The notes beneath the pieces are model-generated. The model was not told the DNA's origin, ran no database searches, and saw nothing but the letters and a program-made list of their open reading frames with translations. A stretch of 11,800 nucleotides of DNA from Spirochaetia bacterium. Lineage in GTDB: Bacteria; Spirochaetota; Spirochaetia; Sphaerochaetales; Sphaerochaetaceae. The DNA lies in NCBI GenBank assembly GCA_900769955.1, contig CAAGIP010000052.1, positions 1 to 11,800 on the forward strand, in the 5' to 3' direction. A program made the translations under genes and the position numbers. Below, in pieces: positions 6,738 to 11,800 of the stretch (the first letter of the stretch is position 1; every line of letters begins with the position of its first letter).

Positions 6738-7760
6738 ATGGCACGTTCATCCATTCCCGTAACCAGAATCGCACGCGAGCTCGGCATATCACCTGCAACG
6801 GTTTCCAGGGTGCTCAACCACCCGGAACAGGTACTTCCGGAGACAAGAATCAGGATAGAGGAAGCACTGCGCTCTGCAGGCTATGATCCAGAATCACTGA
6901 TGAAGGAAAAGAGCCTTTCGGCAAAGCGCGTCATTCTCGTCGTGCTTCCCACAATTGAGAATCCCTTCTACAACAACATCCTCAAGGGTATAAGGACTTC
7001 GATGAACTCCCACGGCTTTGATGTCGTGATATACCCGGGAAACATCACCCAGAACAGCATTGACCGTTTTCTTTCAGTTGCAAGGATAGCCAGTACAGGT
7101 GGGATAATCTGTCTCGGGCGTAAGATGGAAGAGGATGTGGCGGACAGGATCGAGGATGAAATCCCGTTGGTCCAGTGCTGTGAATACAACAGAAACGCAA
7201 AGTCCGTTTATGTCAGCATAAATGACTTCGCATCGGCAAAGAATGCCACTGAGCATATGCTGAACCTCGGATACAGGAAGATAGCATTCATAAACGGACC
7301 GATCGCATACAACTATGCCCAGGAAAGACTGCGGGGTTTTGAGGCCGCGATGGACTCACGTGGTGTGCCGGTTCCGCAGAACTGGAAGATATCCCTTCCC
7401 GAAGTATCCTACAGCCTCGGCTTTTCCGCAGCCTCACAGCTGCTCGGAACGGAGGACAAGCCTGATGCGATATTCTGTGCCGCCGATGTCTTTGCGCTTT
7501 CAGTAATCAAGGCGGCGCACAGATACCGCCTCAGTGTACCGGAGGATCTCGGAGTCGTGGGGTTTGACAACATCGAGGTTGCGTCGATAGCGGTTCCGGG
7601 ACTTACGACAGTGAACCAGCCTGCATATCAGATAGGCTTCACCGCAGGGGAAACGATGTACGAGCGCATCCGTGATCCTGAATCAAAACCGAGATCGATA
7701 CTGCTCGATACGGAACTTATCAGCCGCGATTCCATAATACCTTTCAGAAAAAAACAGTGA
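6738..7760 (+). CDS. LacI-family transcriptional regulator
   Basis: A 340-residue regulator. The N-terminal helix-turn-helix is clear (VTRIARELGISPATVSRVLN, residues 8-27), followed by a periplasmic-binding-protein-like effector domain from about residue 64 with the usual NPFY, INGP, ERLRGFE and VVGFDN landmarks. The hinge is unusual: where most relatives have a PN-x-x-AR-x-L hinge helix, this one reads PESLMKEKSL (51-60), so the Leu that normally wedges into the operator centre is a Lys or is displaced by two residues. The ATG follows a modest SD (GTGAGG, 6728-6733). It is transcribed divergently from the sugar operon, whose promoter contains a palindrome, so it most likely represses that operon and itself, released by a pathway sugar. 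Confidence 0.93.
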   Translation: MARSSIPVTRIARELGISPATVSRVLNHPEQVLPETRIRIEEALRSAGYDPESLMKEKSLSAKRVILVVLPTIENPFYNNILKGIRTSMNSHGFDVVIYPGNITQNSIDRFLSVARIASTGGIICLGRKMEEDVADRIEDEIPLVQCCEYNRNAKSVYVSINDFASAKNATEHMLNLGYRKIAFINGPIAYNYAQERLRGFEAAMDSRGVPVPQNWKISLPEVSYSLGFSAASQLLGTEDKPDAIFCAADVFALSVIKAAHRYRLSVPEDLGVVGFDNIEVASIAVPGLTTVNQPAYQIGFTAGETMYERIRDPESKPRSILLDTELISRDSIIPFRKKQ

Positions 7761-7767
7761 TATTCTT

Positions 7768-7787
7768 ATACGACGCCGTATTTTTTT
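7768..7787 (+). terminator. Weak intrinsic terminator after LacI-family gene
   Basis: ATACG (7768-7772) pairs with CGTAT (7777-7781) around a four-base loop, followed directly by seven T residues (7781-7787), seven bases after the stop codon. The stem is only five pairs, so efficiency is doubtful, but position and T-tract fit. Confidence 0.5.
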
Positions 7788-7812
7788 CTTAGGTGATTTC
7801 CGGTTTCCAATA

Positions 7813-7818
7813 TATAAT
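7813..7818 (+). promoter_or_regulatory. Consensus -10 box ahead of the cupin gene
   Basis: TATAAT lies 20 bases before the cupin ATG. No convincing -35 hexamer is present at 16-18 bases upstream. A start about seven bases downstream would give a leader of about 14 bases containing the SD. Confidence 0.4.
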
Positions 7819-7838
7819 GGTTGCAAAAGGGAGACCAT

Positions 7839-8165
7839 ATGGCGTTATACACCAAGGCAACAGTAACGGACGAAAACAGAAAGAACATCCATGATGCACT
7901 CTCCCTCACGGGTGCCGAGATAAGCATCATCACTCTTTCATTAGGAGAGATCGGACCGATCATCCCGCATACAAAGGGATATGTGGAAGTATATTCAGTT
8001 CTTAAGGGAAGAGGCGAAATAACGATTGAGAACAGGGAAAAGGTTTCCCTTTCGGAAGGCGACTGGCTCAGGATCTCACCCAGGGCAATCAGGCAGGTAT
8101 CAGCATCAAGATACTCAGATGTGAAGTACCTGCTTATCAGGCTGAAGGTCCAGTCACCTTCCTGA
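7839..8165 (+). CDS. Small cupin-fold protein
   Basis: A 108-residue single-domain protein of the cupin superfamily. The beta-barrel core is recognisable from the Gly/Glu pattern HTKGYVEVYSVLKGRGEI (about residues 44-61) and the second half with EGDWLRISPRAIRQV (73-87). In metal-binding cupins the first motif supplies HxH/E ligands; here His44, Glu49 and Tyr51 lie at or near the corresponding places and the second-motif His seems replaced by Arg84, so metal binding is uncertain and a ligand-sensing role is possible. The ATG at 7839 follows AAAAGGGAGA (7825-7834). A TTG at 7821 is in frame but would remove that SD from use. The 3' end overlaps the convergent hydrolase remnant by 29 bases. No function can be assigned beyond the fold, although sugar-related roles are common for small cupins beside catabolic loci. 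Confidence 0.8.
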   Translation: MALYTKATVTDENRKNIHDALSLTGAEISIITLSLGEIGPIIPHTKGYVEVYSVLKGRGEITIENREKVSLSEGDWLRISPRAIRQVSASRYSDVKYLLIRLKVQSPS

Positions 8166-8745
8166 GTGCTTCAGATACACCCTCTTTCTCTAAGTGGTGT
8201 CCGCCTGACACGATGTGGTGATAAACTCTGTCCTCACACCCAGGGAGTGAGTATGCGCATCTGAGCTCCTCCATCGGTTCCGGGACGTACACTAATCCCC
8301 TTCTTCCGGCCAGATGGTCACTTTCCGCACTCTGTATCACAAGGGGGCGCGGTGCGATCAGGGCAGCGACATCCTGTATGTCAAAGTGAAGCCGGAGTGA
8401 AGGGATGTAGTTGCATGAGCAGTTTTCAGCCATCTCCAGCAATGCTTCCTTAAAGCCATGGAAATATCCGCTGATAAATACCGTGCCGGGACGTTCATCG
8501 AGGGCGGCGGCATAGAGCGCCTGAAGCCCGCCTCCGGAAAAACCCATTATCCTGATATCCTCATACCCCCTTTTCCCAATGAGGAATTCTGTAAGACACA
8601 TGATGTCAAATACAGGCAGCCCTGCTAGGGTAAGGCCCATTTCCTGTGCCATATGCGAAAGCTGTCTGCATGATGACAAGAGGATCTTCTCATCATTCTG
8701 CTCGGCTTTTTCACGCCGCTCCCCGAAGCCCCGGGTATCTTTTGC
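8137..8745 (-). pseudogene. 5'-truncated alpha/beta-hydrolase (acetyl-esterase-like)
   Basis: The open frame is bounded upstream by a TAA at 8746-8748 and encodes about 202 residues with no plausible ATG near its beginning; a TTG at 8679 lies inside conserved sequence. Upstream of it the frame already reads DTRGFGERR, an oxyanion-side motif of acetyl-xylan-esterase and dienelactone-hydrolase-like enzymes. The nucleophile elbow GFSGGG (Ser codon near 8537), a late Asp (AESDH) and His (SGGHH) follow in correct order. In this superfamily roughly 80-150 residues normally precede the RGFGE segment, including the first strands of the fold, and these are absent. I infer a deletion remnant with an intact C-terminus, not a working enzyme. 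It abuts the truncated gene at 8759. Confidence 0.7.
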
Positions 8746-8758
8746 TTATCAGGACATT

Positions 8759-9220
8759 TCAGTTTCTGTTTATGGGAATCCAGATACCGCATTCGTAGTC
8801 AGGACTATGCATGTTTCCGGCAGAATACACTTCAATCATGAGATCACGCTTCTTATCAAGTGTTTCCCCTTCTCCCTTATACCACTCGTTGAAGATGCGG
8901 TCATTAAGAGACTGAAGTGATCCCGGAAGAGGTCCCTTCGCAGTGAAAACGGCCCATTCACCGGATGAGCATGTGAAAAGCTCAAAGCCCTCAGGAACAT
9001 AGCCGCCGCGGTAAAGTCCCGCGATCCAGTAATCAAAGTGATCCGAGCGATCATGACAGATCGCGTACATCCCGATTCCGTTTTCAGGAATTGCCTTCTC
9101 TTCAGTTGTCTCCGGCTTCAGTGTCTGCCATAGGCGGAAATATTTCCTGTTATATTCAAGGTCCCAGAACTCAGGACACTCTGAGTATCCCTCATCAGGC
9201 TTTATCGGGTGTGATATCCT
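8759..9220 (-). pseudogene. AraC-type GyrI-like effector-domain remnant
   Basis: About 153 codons are open and end at a TGA (8759-8761). The sequence matches the GyrI-like/AraC effector-binding domain: PEFWDLEYNRKYF near the beginning, YAICHDRSDHFDYWIAGLY in the middle, GEWAVFTAKGPLPGSLQ, and the characteristic end IEVYSAGN...DYECGIWIPI. In family members this C-terminal domain normally follows an AraC helix-turn-helix of about 110 residues plus 20-30 residues of its own first strand. Both are missing, and no in-frame ATG, GTG or TTG exists upstream of an internal ATG at 9070. It is therefore read as a 5'-deleted regulator gene lying 41 bp after the TetR stop codon. A short domain fragment started at 9070 could still be made, but would lack core strands. 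Confidence 0.65.
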
Positions 9221-9261
9221 ATGAAAACAAGTTGATCCTTTTTTCGTACGTGGCTTCCATC

Positions 9262-9888
9262 TTACTTTTCCTTTTTGTATATCCTGAAGAATTCCTTAAC
9301 ATGACGTCTGATAAACTCATGAACCTCTTCCCTCTTTTCAGGCTCCCTGTCTATGAGTGAGATCCAGCATGAAACGGGAAACGCGAACATCGATGCCATC
9401 ATTTCAGGATCGTCTCCTGAAAGCACGCCATCCTTTATGAGAAATGACATCATCCCCGTAAAGAAGTTCAGGACATCGGTATGGTTCTGCTTTGTGAGAA
9501 GAGCCGCAAGGTCCTTATCCCGGAACTGCTCAAGAACAAGCATCTTACGTGCCCGGCTTATGCTCTCATCGGTGGTTATGAGCTCAACTTGACGGATAAC
9601 CATCTCAGAGGCAGATTCAGCGTTCATTCCACGAAAGCGAGACGTGAATTCCTCATTGTCCCAATCTGCTTTCGAGAATACTGAGTGCTCATCCAGGTTT
9701 CGGAGTATCATGGAGATGAGGTCATCGAGAATTGCCTGTTTGTTTGAATAGTGATTGAAAATGGAAGCCTTCCTGATACCCACCGCATCCGCGATCATCG
9801 AAAGGCTGGTCGCTTCATAGCCGTTGACGGAGAAAAGCTCAAGCGCCTTTTCTGCTATCTCCTGCCTTCTGTTACTTACCTTAGCCAT
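9262..9888 (-). CDS. TetR/AcrR-family transcriptional regulator
   Basis: A regulator of about 208 residues starting at MAKVSNRRQEI. The N-terminal TetR DNA-binding domain is clear (IAEKALELFSVNGYEATSLSMIADAVGIRKASIFNHYSNKQAILDDLI), and the helical C-terminal part would bind an unknown ligand. Three ATGs are close together (9939, 9894, 9888). None has an SD. 9888 is chosen because domain homology begins there and because the predicted transcription start coincides with it; 9939 lies upstream of the promoter. A perfect palindrome sits inside that promoter, implying autoregulation. The genes directly downstream are decayed, so its original target is unclear. The C-terminus (EFIRRHVKEFFRIYKKEK) looks complete. 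Confidence 0.88.
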   Translation of the reverse strand: MAKVSNRRQEIAEKALELFSVNGYEATSLSMIADAVGIRKASIFNHYSNKQAILDDLISMILRNLDEHSVFSKADWDNEEFTSRFRGMNAESASEMVIRQVELITTDESISRARKMLVLEQFRDKDLAALLTKQNHTDVLNFFTGMMSFLIKDGVLSGDDPEMMASMFAFPVSCWISLIDREPEKREEVHEFIRRHVKEFFRIYKKEK

Positions 9889-9894
9889 ATACAT

Positions 9895-9924
9895 ACTATG
9901 GACTACCGTTTGGTAGTCTGTCAA
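9895..9924 (-). promoter_or_regulatory. Promoter of the TetR-family gene
   Basis: On the minus strand a perfect -35 TTGACA (9924-9919) is followed after 18 bases by CATAGT (9900-9895), a four-of-six -10. The expected transcription start is at or within two bases of 9888, the A of the chosen ATG, so the mRNA may be leaderless. Confidence 0.6.
9901..9918. promoter_or_regulatory. Perfect palindromic operator in the TetR promoter
   Basis: GACTACC and GGTAGTC are perfect seven-base inverted arms around GTTT. The 18 bp fill the whole spacer between the -35 and -10 boxes of the TetR-family gene. Size, symmetry and position are typical of a TetR-family autorepression site. Confidence 0.8.
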
Positions 9925-9995
9925 GATTTCAACTTTCAAGGCTAAATACCAATTAACACAAACTTCAGATACTATGCATTTCCTGCAGTAAATCT

Positions 9996-10009
9996 TTCAC
10001 CCCGGTGAA
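9996..10009. repeat. Short palindrome upstream of the TetR gene
   Basis: TTCACC-CC-GGTGAA is a perfect six-base-arm inverted repeat about 70 bp upstream of the TetR promoter. GTGATATCAC (10024-10033) is a second, ten-base palindrome. Neither is followed by a T-tract. Their role is unknown; they could be regulator sites or chance. Confidence 0.3.
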
Positions 10010-10108
10010 TTACATATCTCCCTGTGATATCACTATATCTGTGAATTGCCATACAGCTTCAGCAACAGGCATAATTGCTAAGGTGTGGCCTTAAGTTGTG
10101 AACATTGC

Positions 10109-10327
10109 TTATTTGTCCCGCTGGCCTGAATGGGATGAAAGGGCACGGATGAAGTTCACAATGGACGGAATCATTATCAGGCATGTCACAGATACAATCG
10201 GGAGTGCGTTCCTGAAATCTCCTTCCTTTATCGATTCAATACAGGCGAAGATGAGAAAGCACGATACAATGATCCCCGAGACGGCCAATACCGGATTTCT
10301 GAAACCTTCATATCTGTCATCCTTCAT
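10109..10327 (-). CDS. Small two-helix membrane protein, unknown function
   Basis: A 72-residue protein with two clear hydrophobic helices (about residues 12-30 and 43-62) joined by a charged loop (ESIKEGDFRN) and a polar tail ending SSHSGQRDK. It is predicted to be an inner-membrane hairpin. ATG at 10327 is chosen over one 27 bases upstream because GGAGG (10340-10336) sits eight bases ahead of it. An extended -10 promoter lies just upstream. It precedes the TetR gene in the same direction, but about 185 bp and a separate promoter intervene, so it need not share its regulation. I do not recognise the family. It could be a standalone small protein or the remnant of a longer membrane protein. 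Confidence 0.7.
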   Translation of the reverse strand: MKDDRYEGFRNPVLAVSGIIVSCFLIFACIESIKEGDFRNALPIVSVTCLIMIPSIVNFIRALSSHSGQRDK

Positions 10328-10352
10328 ATCCCTTTCCTCCTGCACTGTAATC

Positions 10353-10362
10353 ATTATATCAC
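10353..10362 (-). promoter_or_regulatory. Extended -10 promoter of the small membrane protein
   Basis: Minus strand reads TGATATAAT (10361-10353), a TGnTATAAT extended -10. The -35 position is weak (CTTCCA at 17-bp spacing), as is usual for extended -10 promoters. Predicted start is near 10346, about 19 bases before the ATG. Confidence 0.55.
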
Positions 10363-10752
10363 CTATTTCTGAGAATGGAAGAAATATTTTTCAACATGTG
10401 ACATTTGTTGTCATACATCGGCATAAGGAGAAAAACCGTGCTGAACTTTAAATAAAACATACATTCTGCAAAATGCACTTTGTTCGGTTTATCCTGAAAT
10501 TGGTAAATCAATTTCTCTCTTAATAAAGTTTTATTAACGAATCATAATTATCGCTCACTTATTGATACAATCATTTTTCCTGACATAATGCACTTATGCA
10601 TATACAATGAAAATTATATTATTACGCATTGTTTTATATTAGAATTTAAACAGGTTTATATTTATTAGTTCAAACTTATGATAGAAGTTTGCGTAAGTTT
10701 GGTGATTATGATGTTCACATCTTTATATTCCATCTGTCAGATTTATGTCTTA
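10363..10752. other. AT-rich spacer with inverted repeats, no supported gene
   Basis: About 390 bp with markedly lower GC than the flanks. No open frame here has both an SD and credible protein content. It contains three perfect inverted repeats: GAAATTG/CAATTTC (10496-10515, six-base spacer), TTAATAAA/TTTATTAA (10520-10537, two-base spacer) and CAAACTTA/TAAGTTTG (10671-10678 and 10694-10701), the last with a further AAGTTTG at 10685-10691. These could be regulator sites, but such symmetry is expected at some rate in AT-rich DNA. Confidence 0.5.
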
Positions 10753-10788
10753 ATCCTCCACGGGAGAGCGTGGAGGATGGACTTAAGA
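10748..10788 (-). terminator. Strong hairpin downstream of the RNA ligase gene
   Basis: ATCCTCCACG (10753-10762) and CGTGGAGGAT (10769-10778) form a perfect ten-pair stem with a six-base loop. TAAGA/TCTTA (10748-10752 and 10784-10788) can add five outer pairs across a bulge. It begins directly after the ligase stop codon. No T-tract follows on the minus strand, so it may be a processing or stabilising hairpin rather than a classic intrinsic terminator. Confidence 0.5.
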
Positions 10789-11685
10789 TTATTTCTGCTT
10801 CAGAAGATAATCATTGTTGATGACCTTCATGGAAAGCGGGGTGCTGAGGATTCTGCTGCATACGGGCTCAACCGGACGGACGACTATTCCTTCCTTCTGA
10901 TTACCGCTTTGGTATGTACCCTTGGCTCTTTCTATCAGCTCCTCAACTGTAGAGTATGGCATCCGGTCACCTGTTTCCTCAATCGGGACCATATCAAGTC
11001 CTGCCGCAGTGCAGAAGAGTTTCATCTGTTCAAGTCCAAGCCGTACGCCTTTGTCCATATCCCTCAGGGTGAAAACATACCAGGCAGGGGCTGCAAGCTT
11101 CAGGGGATTTTTCTGTATGCCTTCACCGCAGAACTCTCCCTGCACTGCCACATTGACAAGGCCCAGAGCTTTGGCTCCCTTTTCAATCTTTTCCCTGATG
11201 CCATGTCTGTGCACAAAGCGCCATGCAGGACTTGTCTCATCATCCGCGATCTCATAGTTTCTTGAACACACACCGAATTTCCCGTCCACAAGATACATCG
11301 TAACGCTTGTGCCGTCCATCTTGGTACTGATGTAGTAAGGAACTCCTCTGAACTCTTCGATGAGTCCCGGCTCTGCCTGTACCCTGATCTCATCGGTTTT
11401 AGGGATGGCATAGGGGAAATCCCCAATGATCTTACCGCTTCCCGTTGCGATCTCGGCAACTTCCCACTTCCTTACTCCGAGAAGTGCAGTGACATCATCA
11501 CCATTCTTCCACGACACGCCATCGGGCGGAGTCAGCCCATTCAGGACCGATATCGGAAGCGCCAGTCCCTGTGACACCTGTCCCCTGAAATTCCTTGTCC
11601 TGAGCAGGAAGCCTTCCCCATTGATATCACTGTTCCTGTAGCAGCCGCTTCTCAGGAACTCAAACTCAGGTCTTACAGGCAGAAA
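10789..11685 (-). pseudogene. RNA ligase (Rnl2/DraRnl-like), 5' end cut by insertion
   Basis: The remaining 298 codons encode an ATP-dependent RNA ligase, an enzyme class that seals RNA nicks. Counting from the GTG at 11577, nucleotidyltransferase motif I is TKMDGT (residues 85-90; adenylated Lys codon near 11321). CSRN (104-107), VQGEFCGEG (145-153), EGIVVRPV (229-236) and the motif V region MKVINNDYLLK (250-260) follow. In frame ahead of the GTG, 36 more codons (FLPVRPEFEFL ... GEGFLLRTRNFRGQ) match the N-terminal domain of the Deinococcus DraRnl-type family. The frame then meets a TGA at 11686-11688 that belongs to a transposon end, so roughly the first 50 residues are displaced or lost. 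The catalytic core is intact, and a shortened product from the GTG is conceivable but would lack much of the N-terminal domain. Confidence 0.8.
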
Positions 11686-11800
11686 TCAACTACCCACGCA
11701 GTAGAACTGCTGGGTTTGCGACTGTCCACCGGTCCTGACGGCTTTATCCGGCCTCCCGGCTTTGATTCCAGTAGTTTCACATTCCGTCAAAGCGGAATGA
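11686..11800 (-). CDS. TnpB-like protein, C-terminal tail only (partial)
   Basis: Only the last 37 codons are inside the window. The peptide includes ALTECETTGIKAGRPDK and ends QTQQFYCVGS before TGA (11686-11688). A short variable Ser/Gly/Arg-rich tail after the zinc ribbon is usual for TnpB (IS200/IS605 OrfB), an RNA-guided nuclease that protects the element's donor site. Neither the catalytic DED residues nor the CxxC ribbon fall within the window, so identification rests on the tail and on the hairpin and junction context. The stop codon is in the same frame as the interrupted RNA ligase and immediately precedes its first remaining codon. Confidence 0.5.
   Translation of the reverse strand, partial: HSALTECETTGIKAGRPDKAVRTGGQSQTQQFYCVGS
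11692..11715 (-). repeat. Subterminal bulged hairpin of the IS right end
   Basis: ACCCA (11692-11696) pairs with TGGGT (11711-11715) and GCAGT (11698-11702) with ACTGC (11706-11710). C11697 is a single unpaired bulge and AGA forms the loop. In IS200/IS605 elements such bulged hairpins are recognised by the TnpA transposase as single-stranded DNA. In the transcribed form this would be the last stem of the TnpB guide RNA before the guide segment. Confidence 0.6.

Larger units (their letters stand above)
11682..11800 (-). mobile_element. Right end of an IS200/IS605-type element (partial)
   Basis: The element starts within the RNA ligase coding sequence and runs past the window edge. Support: the ligase frame is interrupted exactly here, a protein tail resembling TnpB precedes the junction on the same strand, and a subterminal hairpin with a single bulged base lies just inside the boundary, a hallmark of IS200/IS605 ends, which lack terminal inverted repeats. 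The boundary is uncertain by about five bases (11681-11689). The left end and any tnpA lie outside the window. In such elements the right end also encodes the 3' part of the TnpB guide (omega) RNA. Confidence 0.6.

Noticed and set aside
7821..7838. Upstream TTG start for the cupin gene
   Set aside because: It would overlap the SD at 7825-7834 that properly serves the ATG at 7839, and it lies only three bases after the -10 box.
9889..9939. Start of the TetR-family gene at 9939
   Set aside because: It would place the start codon upstream of the promoter and palindrome. The added residues are translated operator DNA and precede the conserved domain.
10098..10451. A + strand frame overlapping the small membrane protein
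   Set aside because: It has no SD and no recognisable hydrophobic or domain pattern. The opposite strand has a clean SD, promoter and two-helix protein.
10678..11265. A + strand open frame of 195 codons
   Set aside because: It has no SD, runs through the AT-rich spacer and the 10753-10778 hairpin, and then reads antisense to the RNA ligase, whose catalytic motifs are clear on the other strand.

Overview
The window looks like ordinary chromosomal DNA from a carbohydrate-scavenging spirochaete, most likely near Sphaerochaetaceae. The best clue is the secreted solute-binding protein, whose signal peptide ends in FAQGASES, a style common in Sphaerochaeta/Treponema relatives. GC is moderate, Shine-Dalgarno (SD) sites are strong, and intergenic spacers are AT-rich. 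The taxon is inferred from these traits, not proven.

Left part (1-7760): a + strand DUF998-like membrane protein faces a five-gene minus-strand sugar operon. Transcribed order: xylose-isomerase-like TIM-barrel isomerase/epimerase, Gfo/Idh/MocA dehydrogenase, periplasmic sugar-binding protein, double ATPase, and RbsC-type permease, ending at an intrinsic terminator at 643-682. A divergent LacI-family regulator (6738-7760) shares a 266-bp control region. That region holds two good sigma70-type promoters, an operator-like palindrome inside the operon promoter and a perfect inverted repeat next to the lacI promoter. The operon probably imports a sugar or polyol by an ABC transporter and then oxidises and isomerises it. 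The substrate cannot be read from the sequence. The binding-protein cistron is bracketed by two mRNA hairpins.

Middle part (7760-10330): a small cupin gene runs convergently into a decayed stretch. That stretch holds an alpha/beta-hydrolase without its N-terminus, then an AraC-type GyrI-like effector domain without its DNA-binding half. Next come an apparently intact TetR-family regulator, whose promoter is filled by a perfect palindrome and may yield a leaderless mRNA, and a 72-residue two-helix membrane protein.

Right part (10330-11800): an AT-rich spacer without convincing genes is followed by an RNA ligase (Rnl2/DraRnl-like) on the minus strand. Its 5' end is cut off by the right end of what looks like an IS200/IS605-type tnpB element running off the window. 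The subterminal hairpin, the tnpB stop codon and the ligase codons can be placed to within a few bases. I see no CRISPR array, tRNA, rRNA or defence island. The transposon/RNA-ligase junction is the most interesting item.
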